From the NCBI GenBank assembly GCA_949840935.1, contig CATKXX010000002.1:1-64000 (forward strand): DNA of 64,000 nucleotides, read 5' to 3'. The position numbers and the translations under genes were made by a program. The notes under the pieces are model-generated. The model did not search any database and was not told where the DNA came from. It saw only the letters and a program-made list of their open reading frames with translations. Shown here piece after piece: positions 1-7,732 of the stretch; position 1 is the stretch's first letter; every line of letters begins with the position of its first letter. The stretch is from an uncultured Acetatifactor sp. (GTDB taxonomy: Bacteria; Bacillota; Clostridia; Lachnospirales; Lachnospiraceae).

Positions 1-45
1 GACCTTGATGATGACGAATTTGAAGAAGGTTTCTATATCTTCTAA
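1..45 (+). CDS. C-terminal end of an upstream gene
   Basis: The first 15 codons of the window stay open in frame 1 and end at a TAA at 43-45, giving an acidic tail (DLDDDEFEEGFYIF). A good hairpin terminator follows 21 bases later, which supports a real gene end. The family cannot be recognised from so short a tail. Confidence 0.6.
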   Translation, partial: DLDDDEFEEGFYIF

Positions 46-66
46 AAGCATTCGTCCTGTTTTTAT

Positions 67-90
67 GCCCGCCTCTGGCGGGCTATTTTA
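67..90 (+). terminator. Rho-independent terminator
   Basis: A perfect 7-bp GC stem (gcccgcc / ggcgggc) with a 3-base loop is followed by TATTTTA. It closes the gene whose tail begins the window. Confidence 0.75.
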
Positions 91-130
91 TTCAAAAGTC
101 CTCCGGCAGGAGGAATTTCCTATAAGAGAA

Positions 131-169
131 CAAACAGGCAGGCAGCGGGGAATACTCCCGCTGCCTGCC
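131..169 (-). terminator. Terminator of the LysM gene
   Basis: A perfect 13-bp inverted repeat (137-149 and 157-169, seven-base loop) lies 18 bases beyond the stop codon at 187. Read on the minus strand it is followed by TGTTTGTTC. Confidence 0.8.
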
Positions 170-186
170 CGGTGTCTGACAACTTA

Positions 187-1362
187 TTAATTCAGGTTGA
201 TCTTCTGACCAACTACAATGTAATCGATATTCTTTACCTGGGGATTCTTTGCCGCAAGCTGGCTGAGTGTCATGCCATTTGCCTGTGCGATCCTGCTCAT
301 GGTGTCACCGGACTGTACGGTATAGGAGGGGCCGTTCGCACCCTTTACCGGAACCGCGCCATGCCCGTAACGGCCTGCCAGGTAGAGAGGGCCATACCAG
401 GGAATGTCCTTATTCTCTGCTGCAGCTGCGGGAATGGTAATCACATAGTCAACGCCTTCATAGGTATATTCCATTACCAGTGTCACATCACCCTTTACCA
501 GAAGCGTATGCATCACGCTGTTGGACAATGTATTGATCCCGCTGACACGAATCACTGCCCCGCTCTCGGCATTTGCAATCTGATCTGCGAGATCGGACTG
601 TACATCCGAGGAATCTCCCTCTTCTCCGCTCTCGGAAGAGGTATTACCGGAAGACGTATTGCCGGAAGAGGTATCACCGGATACCGTTCCATCGGATTCT
701 GCAAACGCAAACACACTGAAGCCTGTCACATAGAAGGAGATGGTACCGTCCCCATTCTTAGCTGTCTGCAGCGCTACCGGCGCGTTTTCTGTGCCGCGTG
801 CGTAGTGGAGCACTACCACCTTATCCGCGTTCACCCCGCTGGGAACAGGCATGGTGATCATCATGGGAAGCTTCGCGAGATCGTGCAGACCTGCCATGCT
901 GATCTCCAACACCTTTGCATTGGCGCATCCCTCCGGCAGCTTCACAGACTGATCAGAAACCCCGATGCTCAGAGCCGCTCCTCCTCCGTTTGGCACATTC
1001 AGGCCCGCTCCTGTCACCTTCACCTGGGAAGCGTCAACGCCTTCCACGCCGGACACCTCCACAGTCGTCTCAGAGATTCCCTTCGCCTCCATATAAGACT
1101 TCTCAAGAGCTGCCATTGTGTCTAATATTTCCGCATTCCCACTCACCATGGCGCTGCCGATTGTAGCCGTATCATAGCTCCAGACGCGCTTCACGGCTGC
1201 GTCCACGCCTGCATTCTGGATCAGATTCTCTATGCTGGTGGAGAAACTGCCGTCGGATACGTTGCTGGAAGCAGTCGCCACCGCCGAGAAAAAGCCTCCG
1301 GTTAAGGGTGTAACCACAAGGGCTCCTGCCAGCAGAAATGCTGTAAGTATTCTTTTCTTCAT
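187..1362 (-). CDS. Secreted LysM-domain surface protein
   Basis: 391 residues. A Sec signal peptide (MKKR, then a hydrophobic stretch ending near residue 31) exports it. The central region (about 100-225) is a beta-rich surface-protein-like segment ending in an FSVFAFAES stretch. It is followed by a Ser/Thr/Gly linker with a repeated SSGNT unit. A C-terminal LysM domain (about 347-391, YTVQSGDTMSRIA to VVGQKINLN) should bind peptidoglycan glycan chains, so the protein is probably wall-bound. AGGAGG lies 13 bases upstream of the ATG. The gene is a single transcription unit ending in a strong hairpin. The function of the central region is unknown. The promoter contains a run of nine G, so expression may be variable (see findings). 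Confidence 0.85.
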   Translation of the reverse strand: MKKRILTAFLLAGALVVTPLTGGFFSAVATASSNVSDGSFSTSIENLIQNAGVDAAVKRVWSYDTATIGSAMVSGNAEILDTMAALEKSYMEAKGISETTVEVSGVEGVDASQVKVTGAGLNVPNGGGAALSIGVSDQSVKLPEGCANAKVLEISMAGLHDLAKLPMMITMPVPSGVNADKVVVLHYARGTENAPVALQTAKNGDGTISFYVTGFSVFAFAESDGTVSGDTSSGNTSSGNTSSESGEEGDSSDVQSDLADQIANAESGAVIRVSGINTLSNSVMHTLLVKGDVTLVMEYTYEGVDYVITIPAAAAENKDIPWYGPLYLAGRYGHGAVPVKGANGPSYTVQSGDTMSRIAQANGMTLSQLAAKNPQVKNIDYIVVGQKINLN

Positions 1363-1429
1363 GATAAAAATTTTTCCTCCTGTTCCTGTTGTTATGTATT
1401 TTGCACGGGTAACAGCTATTACTTGAAGT

Positions 1430-1460
1430 ATTCTACACCCCCCCCCGCGAAAAAAGTCAA
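1430..1460 (-). promoter_or_regulatory. Promoter with G9 tract in spacer
   Basis: On the minus strand TTGACT (1455-1460) and TAGAAT (1430-1435) are separated by 19 bp, of which nine consecutive bases are G (C at 1438-1446 on the plus strand). Loss of two G would give the optimal 17-bp spacing. It lies about 70 bp upstream of the LysM gene start. Confidence 0.55.
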
Positions 1461-1634
1461 GCTCTTTTCTAAATTTTTTTTATTATTTGTTACGATTATT
1501 TTCATCTTCATTCCACTACATCTGAAAAGCATCTCACGGCAAACTCCTTAACTCCCCCTCCCGGATGCCGAAAAAGACAGTGCAGGCAGGATTTTGTGTT
1601 ATTCTGCCTGACAAAATACAAGGAGGATGACCAT

Positions 1635-2207
1635 ATGTCAATGGAAATCAATGGAAGCCGCCCTGACGGCCTGAGGGCTTACACCGAGCGGCTGAAAGAG
1701 GATCGGAGCCCTGACAGGGCAGACAAGACAGCAGACGCTGAAAGCACCACGACTGACAGGCTGCCTGTTCCACAGGACGAATACATCAGCAGTGAAAAGA
1801 CGGGCGTAAAGCCCGGCGGCCTGTACCGGCTGGGGCAGGACGAGGAGGGCAACCGGAAAATCTTCTACGAGAATCCGAAAAAGGCCCACAACGCGGACAG
1901 GAAACCACATCCCGGGACAAATGCGGACAGCCCTGAAAAAAGGAGCAGTGCAAGCGCACCTGAGGCAGCCTCGGAGGAGCCGGAAAAAATTGTCGGGAAC
2001 ACAGACAGGGTTGACCGGGAGGTCAGGAAGCTGAAGGAAAAAAAGCGGCAGCTTGAACAGCAGCTCCATTCCGTCTCCGGCGATGAAGAAAAAACCAGGG
2101 AGCTGGAGAAAAAACTGGCACAGGTGGAAAGCGAATTGAGCCAAAAGGACAACGATGCGTACAGGCGTCAGCACACTATATTTTCCAGTACATCGTTCGA
2201 CAAATAA
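1635..2207 (+). CDS. Conserved coiled-coil protein, function unknown
   Basis: 190 residues from the ATG at 1635, chosen because AGGAGG (1621-1626) precedes it at 8 bases; an earlier in-frame ATG at 1596 has no such site. The protein is hydrophilic with no signal peptide or membrane segment. The N-terminal half is rich in Asp, Arg, Lys and Pro and includes a GGLYRLGQDEEGN segment. Residues about 125-175 form a strong heptad coiled coil rich in Lys, Glu and Leu. The C terminus (YRRQHTIFSSTSFDK) looks like a conserved tail. I recognise the general type as one common in Lachnospiraceae, but no function can be assigned. It is probably cytoplasmic and oligomeric. Confidence 0.75.
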   Translation: MSMEINGSRPDGLRAYTERLKEDRSPDRADKTADAESTTTDRLPVPQDEYISSEKTGVKPGGLYRLGQDEEGNRKIFYENPKKAHNADRKPHPGTNADSPEKRSSASAPEAASEEPEKIVGNTDRVDREVRKLKEKKRQLEQQLHSVSGDEEKTRELEKKLAQVESELSQKDNDAYRRQHTIFSSTSFDK

Positions 2208-2294
2208 CCAAGTCCGTCCCGGCTGTCGCGTCATTGTGATTCCGTCCGCCCTGTGTTATACTGTAATCACAAAATTCTTACAGGAGGCATACCC

Positions 2295-2714
2295 ATGACG
2301 ACAATCCGATACGTGGAACCGGGTGACAGGGATTTCTGGTTCACCCTGGACAGACATATCTCCAAAACGGAATTTGACAGAAAGGCCCGGGACAAAATGG
2401 GCTATGTAATCTTACAGAATGATATCCCGGTGGGCCTGATGCGCTATAATCTATTCTGGGATAATACCCCTTTCTGCACCCTGCTTCATATCTCCCCTGT
2501 CTGCCGGCACGGCGGCCTGGGCAGAAGACTGATGCTCCACTGGGAAAAGGAAATGAAACAGCTCGGGTATGAATGGGTCATGGTATCCACGCAGTCGGAC
2601 GAGGACGCTCAGCATTTTTACAGAAAACTGGGATATCAGGACGCAGGGGCCCTGGTTCTGAATATAACCCGGGCCGCTCAGCCCATGGAACTGTTTTTTG
2701 TCAAAGAGCTGTGA
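2295..2714 (+). CDS. GNAT-family N-acetyltransferase
   Basis: 139 residues, starting at the ATG at 2295 behind AGGAGG (2282-2287). The acetyl-CoA binding motif is visible as RHGGLGRRLMLHWEKEM (about residues 76-92; Q/RxxGxG/A type). The C-terminal part matches the GNAT fold (QSDEDAQHFYRKLGYQDAGAL). It should transfer an acetyl group from acetyl-CoA to an unidentified amine in the cytoplasm. It is followed 33 bp later by the PHP gene on the same strand and may be cotranscribed with it. Confidence 0.85.
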   Translation: MTTIRYVEPGDRDFWFTLDRHISKTEFDRKARDKMGYVILQNDIPVGLMRYNLFWDNTPFCTLLHISPVCRHGGLGRRLMLHWEKEMKQLGYEWVMVSTQSDEDAQHFYRKLGYQDAGALVLNITRAAQPMELFFVKEL

Positions 2715-2747
2715 ATATCAATACCAGCTTGGCAGGAGGAATGATAT

Positions 2748-3488
2748 ATGTCAGAAACGGAAAGTACAGATAACACAAAGACGGCGGCAATCCCGTATGC
2801 CAGAACAGACCTGCACACGCATACCTGTGCCAGCGGGCACGGCACCAATGACCGGATCACCGACCTGGCAAAGGCCGCTGCACAACGCCAAATGAAGCTC
2901 CTTGGAATCAGCGACCACGGCCCTGCCACAACAGGCAGCGCCGGACTTTCTTATTTCCGCAGCCTTTCCCTGTGCGAGAGAAAACGCTTTGGTATCGATA
3001 TTCTTTATGGCGCCGAGGCAAATATCCTGGATACGGAGGGCCATCTGGATATTCCTGACGATATCCTGAGCCAGCTGGATTTCTGTATCATCAGCACACA
3101 CCGCCCTATCTTCACCTCCGGCTCCACTGCCGAGAACACAAAGGCATACATCCGGGCGATGCGCCATCCGGGGGTGAAGCTTATCGGGCACTGCGACGAT
3201 TCGCGTTTCCCGGTAGATTATCAGGAGCTGATCAGGGCTGCGCTGTCCACGGGAGTACTTCCCGAGCTGAATAATGTCTCCCTCCTGCCGGACAGCTACC
3301 GCCTGAACTGTCGGGCCAACGCCGTCTCCATGCTCCGCACCTGCGAGGCACTCTCCTGTCCCGTAATACTGTCCAGCGACAGCCATGGCCGTAAGCATGT
3401 AGGGGAGGTCACAGAAGCAATAAAGCTGCTCCGGGAACTGGATTTCCCGAAACAGCTTGTAACATCCAATATATCGTACGGCAGTTAG
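2748..3488 (+). CDS. PHP-domain phosphatase (YcdX-like)
   Basis: 246 residues. Metal-binding PHP motifs are in order: DLHTHT (about 21-26), SDHG (about 55-58), GAEANIL (about 87-93), STHRP, a GHCDDSRFPVDY segment and a C-terminal SSDSH (about 210-214). This is the trinuclear-metal phosphoesterase layout of the YcdX and histidinol-phosphatase relatives. The substrate is unknown; no histidine genes are nearby, so HisK is less likely. AGGAGG precedes the ATG at 8 bases. It ends convergently with the antiporter gene, with a 31-bp gap. Confidence 0.85.
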   Translation: MSETESTDNTKTAAIPYARTDLHTHTCASGHGTNDRITDLAKAAAQRQMKLLGISDHGPATTGSAGLSYFRSLSLCERKRFGIDILYGAEANILDTEGHLDIPDDILSQLDFCIISTHRPIFTSGSTAENTKAYIRAMRHPGVKLIGHCDDSRFPVDYQELIRAALSTGVLPELNNVSLLPDSYRLNCRANAVSMLRTCEALSCPVILSSDSHGRKHVGEVTEAIKLLRELDFPKQLVTSNISYGS

Positions 3489-3519
3489 CTGAATCAATCA
3501 CATAGAATGCTTTCCGACA

Positions 3520-5157
3520 TTAATGTAATTTCAACCGCCGCTTCTGCCACATTATCATAACAACGAACACGAGAAGCAGCAAAGTAACCGATGCCGCAAC
3601 TGTTATCCATGGGTTTCTTACAAAGCCTGCCACCAGGTATCCCACTGCACATACGGCAGCTACCAGAGTGGCGTAAGGCAGCTGGGTTTCCACATGGCGC
3701 AGGTGATCACACTGCGCCCCGGTGGATGCCAGAATGGTAGTGTCCGAAATGGGAGAACAGTGGTCTCCATATACAGACCCCGCCAATGTGGCTCCCAACG
3801 CCGGTATCAGGATGGACGCCCCCTCATCCCCCACACAGAGCATGGATACAATGGGCAGCAGGATTCCAAAGGTTCCCCACGCCGTTCCCATGGAAAAGGA
3901 AAGGAATGCCGCTACAAGAAACACAATGGCAGGCAGGAGGCTGAAGGACAGCTTCGCTGCAGTCACAAAATGGCTCACGAACAATCCCGTGCCTATCATC
4001 TCCCGGCATACTCCGCCCAGGGCCCAAGCCAGGATCAATATGGTCAAAGCCGGTATCATAGTCTTGATTCCATCAATCACCCCCGTCATAAACTCCCGCA
4101 GGCTCATGATCCTCCGGGGGACATACAGAAGCATCGCCACGGTAAGCCCGGCAAAAGTCCCAAGAGTAAGGCCCGCGGTAGGATTCTCACCGATAGCTTC
4201 CGAAAAGGGCACGCCTTCGAAATATCCTCCCACATAAGCCATCCCCAGGATCGCGCAGACAATCAACGTCAGGACTGGAAGGAGCAGATCCGCCACAGTG
4301 CCTCCTGAAGCTGCACCCTGCTCCCCGGCATCTTCCTTCCCTGTTACCTCCGTCCCTCTGGCTTTCCGGCCTTCTCCCGCATTTTCTGCCCTCTCCCTAT
4401 CTTTCTCCATTCCTCCTGGTACAGGGACAGTCCCGGAGGCAGTCCCAGCGCCTTCCGACCGCCGCTTCACGGAACCGTCTTCCGACATTCCCTGCTCCGC
4501 CTTTTTCATTGGGCCAAAGTCAAAATTGGTGGAGCTGAGAAAAAACACCATGACAATCGTGAGAATCGCATACAGATTATAGGGAATCGTCCTGACAAAT
4601 GCATTCAGGCCGCCCGCCTCCTCCACTTCAGATGCCACAGCCACAGCCCAGCTGGAAATCGGTGCAATGATACACACCGGCGCCGCAGTAGCATCCAGCA
4701 GATAAGCAAGCTTTTCCCGGGAGATCCGGCATTTATCCGTGACAGGCCGCATGACGGTGCCCACAGTCAGGCAGTTAAATCCGTCGTCCACAAAGATCAA
4801 AAGACCCAACAGGGCGGTTGCAAGCTTGGCGCTGACTGCCCTTTGTATCTTCTTTCCCGCCCATTTACCATAGGCGTCGGATCCTCCGGATCGGGTCACG
4901 ACAACCACCAGAGAACCCAGAAGTACCAGAAAAATGATCATGTACCCGTTCTCTCCGATTTTCAGTGCCATCATATCAAAAACACAGGTAACCGCCTCCA
5001 GGATATTTCCTCCGGTGGAAAAGCAATACACACACATTCCTGTGAAGATTCCCACGAAAAGCGATGAATATACCTCCTTGCTGACCAAAGCAAGCGTAAT
5101 GGCTATCAACGGAGGCAAAATGGAAAGCCATCCCGCGTCTATCATTTCCAATCCCAT
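3520..5157 (-). CDS. nhaC: NhaC-family Na+/H+ antiporter
   Basis: 545 residues with about eleven hydrophobic membrane segments. Family-typical segments include the DDGFNCLTVGT region (about 123-133), PVCIIAPISSW, and a C-terminal GTAWGTFGILLPI and YGDHCSPISDTTILAS. These mark the NhaC superfamily, which exchanges cytoplasmic Na+ (or a coupled organic solute, as in malate-lactate antiporters) for protons. A hydrophilic insert of about 65 residues (220-286), rich in Gly, Glu, Arg and Ala, interrupts the middle and should form a cytoplasmic loop. The ATG at 5157 has AAGGAAC upstream. The gene is on the same strand as, and downstream of, the rhamnose genes, but a terminator separates them. Confidence 0.85.
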   Translation of the reverse strand: MGLEMIDAGWLSILPPLIAITLALVSKEVYSSLFVGIFTGMCVYCFSTGGNILEAVTCVFDMMALKIGENGYMIIFLVLLGSLVVVVTRSGGSDAYGKWAGKKIQRAVSAKLATALLGLLIFVDDGFNCLTVGTVMRPVTDKCRISREKLAYLLDATAAPVCIIAPISSWAVAVASEVEEAGGLNAFVRTIPYNLYAILTIVMVFFLSSTNFDFGPMKKAEQGMSEDGSVKRRSEGAGTASGTVPVPGGMEKDRERAENAGEGRKARGTEVTGKEDAGEQGAASGGTVADLLLPVLTLIVCAILGMAYVGGYFEGVPFSEAIGENPTAGLTLGTFAGLTVAMLLYVPRRIMSLREFMTGVIDGIKTMIPALTILILAWALGGVCREMIGTGLFVSHFVTAAKLSFSLLPAIVFLVAAFLSFSMGTAWGTFGILLPIVSMLCVGDEGASILIPALGATLAGSVYGDHCSPISDTTILASTGAQCDHLRHVETQLPYATLVAAVCAVGYLVAGFVRNPWITVAASVTLLLLVFVVMIMWQKRRLKLH

Positions 5158-5224
5158 AAAAACCGTTCCTTTTCTTTTTTTCGTGGAGCAGGCCCGTAAG
5201 GCTGCGCCTTCCTGCTCATTCGCA

Positions 5225-5262
5225 CAAAAAGCATAGGATGATTCTGAAAAATCACCCTATGC
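5225..5262 (-). terminator. Terminator of the rhamnose operon
   Basis: An inverted repeat of about 13 bp (5231-5243 and 5250-5262, one mismatch) lies 35 bases past the rhaD stop. On the minus strand the stem is followed by TTTTTGTG. Confidence 0.8.
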
Positions 5263-5296
5263 TCTGTACTTCAAATAGCTTTTACGCAACACTGCC

Positions 5297-6157
5297 TCAG
5301 AACATGTCGTCCCCTTCCGGCTTGTAATTTAAAATCTCCTGGTTCAGCTCCACGCCAAAATCCCTGCCGATATCCCGGATATTGTCGTCCGTGATCATCT
5401 GCCTGGGCGCCCTTCCGCCATTAGCGGAGAGTGCGATGGAAGCAATCTGAGCCGCCTTTTCAATGGTATGCATCAGGCCGAACGCCGTATCAAAATCGGG
5501 CCCGGATACAAACAATCCGTGGAAAGACCAGATAGCCGCATCATACTTCTCCATCAGCACGCAGGTAGCCTTTGCAATTTCCGGGCCGCCGGGCACCATC
5601 CAGGGCACAACGCCCACCCCGCCGGGAAATACTACACAGCACTCCGTTGCGCTCTTCCAGAGCATCCTGGTAAATACCTCCGCCTTCAGGGGAAGCACAT
5701 AAGTGAGCGCGATCACATAGGGAGTATGCGCATGATAAATAACACGGTTAGCGCCGTTCGTCACCCTCTTTCTCACAGAGTGATTCATAAAGTGGGTCGG
5801 GAATTCACTGGTAGGCCTTCCGCCATTCTCCAGGCCCCAAACGATACGGTAGGAATCGCCCTGGTCGTTAATCTCTACGATACAGATACTGTTCTGCGGT
5901 TCCAGTCCTACATTCTGCAGAAACTTCCCGCTTCCGGTAGAGATAAAATACTCGCCCTTTAAATTATCCGCCTGGACGCCGAGGGCCACCCAGGGGCCGG
6001 GTTCCGTTTTGAAATAAGGACGGCATTCCGCTACTTCCTCCTCCATCATACGATAAGTCAGATTACCGCCGTTTCTCTCATGCCAGCCCTGTCTCACGCC
6101 GTCATGGCACATGCGGATATAATCGTCCATTACTTTAACACCGAAAATATTGTTCAT
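5297..6157 (-). CDS. rhaD: Rhamnulose-1-phosphate aldolase
   Basis: 286 residues. It splits L-rhamnulose-1-phosphate into dihydroxyacetone phosphate and L-lactaldehyde, the last step of the pathway. It belongs to the class II aldolase/adducin fold: the phosphate-binding STGSGK segment (about 94-99), the Zn-binding YHAHTP (about 140-145) and a C-terminal zinc His in the SFHGLF segment are visible. The start is the ATG at 6157 behind TGAGGATTATC; the frame runs further upstream, but that part is the shared leader motif (reading SAEM). Stop and terminator close the operon. The gap to rhaA (about 100 bp) holds a conserved hairpin. Confidence 0.95.
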   Translation of the reverse strand: MNNIFGVKVMDDYIRMCHDGVRQGWHERNGGNLTYRMMEEEVAECRPYFKTEPGPWVALGVQADNLKGEYFISTGSGKFLQNVGLEPQNSICIVEINDQGDSYRIVWGLENGGRPTSEFPTHFMNHSVRKRVTNGANRVIYHAHTPYVIALTYVLPLKAEVFTRMLWKSATECCVVFPGGVGVVPWMVPGGPEIAKATCVLMEKYDAAIWSFHGLFVSGPDFDTAFGLMHTIEKAAQIASIALSANGGRAPRQMITDDNIRDIGRDFGVELNQEILNYKPEGDDMF

Positions 6158-6163
6158 GATAAT

Positions 6164-6235
6164 CCTCATTTCTGCGCTGTTCTTTGCACATAAGCGGCTT
6201 TGCGGCAAGCAGCGCGCAGGCACAAAGCGCTGTGC
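6164..6235 (-). other. Conserved hairpin plus Shine-Dalgarno leader motif
   Basis: The gap between rhaA and rhaD holds a 50-base hairpin (6186-6235). Its outer stem is GCACA/TGTGC, then GCG/CGC, then a 7-bp stem, around the loop gcaagcagcgcgcagg. The same loop with a differently composed but paired stem is at 59143-59196. Between hairpin and start codon lies the motif cctcatttctgcgctg (6164-6179), which read on the minus strand contains the rhaD ribosome site. Confidence 0.6.
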
Positions 6236-6257
6236 GACCAGAATTTTACGTCATGCC

Positions 6258-7508
6258 TCAGCTGCGCTTGGAGAGCACCTCATCCTCATATTTCTTGACT
6301 TCAGCAAAGAAATCCTTATCGGACACCACATTCTGGCGTGCGCAATACTCCTCCCAGATATCGCCAAGGGGGAGAAGCTTCACAGCCTCATGCATTGCCA
6401 TCAGCTCCGTAAATCTGGATTCATCCTGCAGCTTCTTCAAGGTCTCGTTGGGTGTGAGGAGAGCCGCCAGCAGAGCCTTCTGCCAGCTTCTGAAGCCTAC
6501 CGCCCAGGCAGACACACGGTTGATGCTTGCGTCAAAGTAATCCAGTGCCATATAGACACGGTTCAGGCCGCCGCATCTTACGATTTCCTTCGCCATCTCC
6601 TTCGTCTCATCGTCAAAAAGTACCACATGGTCGCTGTCCCAGCGGATGGGCCTTGTAATATGCAGAGCAATCTCAGGGTAGAAGCAGAGCAGGGCAGGAA
6701 TCTTGTCGGATACCACCTCAGTGGGGTGATAATGCCCGTTGTCCATCAGAGGCAGACATCCCTCATGGCTGGCTGCAAAGCTTAAGGTAAACTCCGCGCT
6801 GCCTGCAGTGAAAGCTTCCACACCGATACCGAATACCTTAGACTCCACACAGGGCTTTACCTTGCTCTTGTCAAAGGGCTCGGAAAGAATCTGCTCGATG
6901 GAATCCTTATATCTCATCCTGGGGCCCATGCGGTCGGCAGGAACATCCTTAAAGCCGTCCCCTGTCCAGATATTCATTACACAGGGCACTCCTGTCTCCT
7001 CTGCGAAATACTGGGAAATGCGGATGCATGCCTTGCCGTGGTTGATCCAGAATGTCCTGGTCTCCTCGTCGGGGCTGGACAGTGTCAGTCCGTCCTTCAC
7101 CTTGTCGCTGGAGAAGAAAGTAGGATTAAAGTCGATACCCATATTTCTCTCCTTGGCAAACTCCACCCATTTCTGAAAGTGCTTAGGCTCCAGCTTATCA
7201 CGATCCACAAACTCGCCGGGCTCAAAGATTGCGTAGCTTGCATGAAGATTCAGCTTCTTCCTGCCGGGCATCAGGCTCAGAGCCTTATCCATGTCAGCCA
7301 TCAGCTGTTCAGGCGTCTTAGCCTTTCCGGGATAATTACCTGTAGTCTGGATGCCTCCGGTCAGAGGGCCGTCATGGTCGAAGCCGATCACATCATCCCC
7401 CTGCCAGCAGTGAAGGGAAACAGGCGCTTCCATACACGCTTTCATTGCCGCTTCCACGTCCACTCCGTAGGAAGCATAAATCTCTTTTGCGGATTCAAAT
7501 CTTGTCAT
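6258..7508 (-). CDS. rhaA: L-rhamnose isomerase
   Basis: 416 residues, the usual family length. It interconverts L-rhamnose and L-rhamnulose in a TIM barrel that needs Mn2+ or another divalent metal. Recognised by family-specific segments such as SLHCWQGDDV (about 31-40), GGIQTTGNYPG, LNLHASYAIF, HPTEVVSDK and GYEIALHITR-like text near the metal site. AAGGAG lies upstream of the ATG. It is the second gene of the rhaB-rhaA-rhaD order, separated from rhaB by a 224-bp gap with two 51-bp repeats, so expression of the two may be uncoupled. Confidence 0.96.
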   Translation of the reverse strand: MTRFESAKEIYASYGVDVEAAMKACMEAPVSLHCWQGDDVIGFDHDGPLTGGIQTTGNYPGKAKTPEQLMADMDKALSLMPGRKKLNLHASYAIFEPGEFVDRDKLEPKHFQKWVEFAKERNMGIDFNPTFFSSDKVKDGLTLSSPDEETRTFWINHGKACIRISQYFAEETGVPCVMNIWTGDGFKDVPADRMGPRMRYKDSIEQILSEPFDKSKVKPCVESKVFGIGVEAFTAGSAEFTLSFAASHEGCLPLMDNGHYHPTEVVSDKIPALLCFYPEIALHITRPIRWDSDHVVLFDDETKEMAKEIVRCGGLNRVYMALDYFDASINRVSAWAVGFRSWQKALLAALLTPNETLKKLQDESRFTELMAMHEAVKLLPLGDIWEEYCARQNVVSDKDFFAEVKKYEDEVLSKRS

Positions 7509-7557
7509 TTCTTCTTCTCCTTTATATTAAAGTTTGCTTGTTTTTCCTGTAATCTAC

Positions 7558-7731
7558 AGCCCCGAAAATCAAATGTCTGCCTCCGGCAGCCGCTTGATTT
7601 TCTTGCGGACCCTCTTATGCTCGAAAGCACGCGCTGGCGCGCTCCCTGTCCGGCTTTCCGCCGGACGCTTTCTCGCTCATAGCCCCGAAAATCAAATGTC
7701 TGCCTCCGGCAGCCGCTTGATTTTCTTGCGG
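7558..7731. repeat. Two direct 51-bp palindromic repeats
   Basis: Identical 51-bp units at 7558-7608 and 7681-7731 flank a 72-bp centre. Each unit is itself an inverted repeat (gaaaatcaa / ttgattttc) with an inner tgcctccggca palindrome. The centre contains gcgcgctggcgcgc-like and tccggc/gccgga hairpins. The whole looks like a REP/BIME-style extragenic element between rhaB and rhaA; it may act as an mRNA processing or stabilising site. Confidence 0.8.
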
Positions 7732-7732
7732 G

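Noticed and set aside
5..190. 61-codon frame at the window start
   Set aside because: It overlaps the acidic gene tail, runs through two terminators and has no ribosome site.
172..1125. Long plus-strand frame opposite the LysM gene
   Set aside because: It is rich in Cys, His and Arg without domain features and mirrors a well-supported gene with signal peptide and LysM domain.
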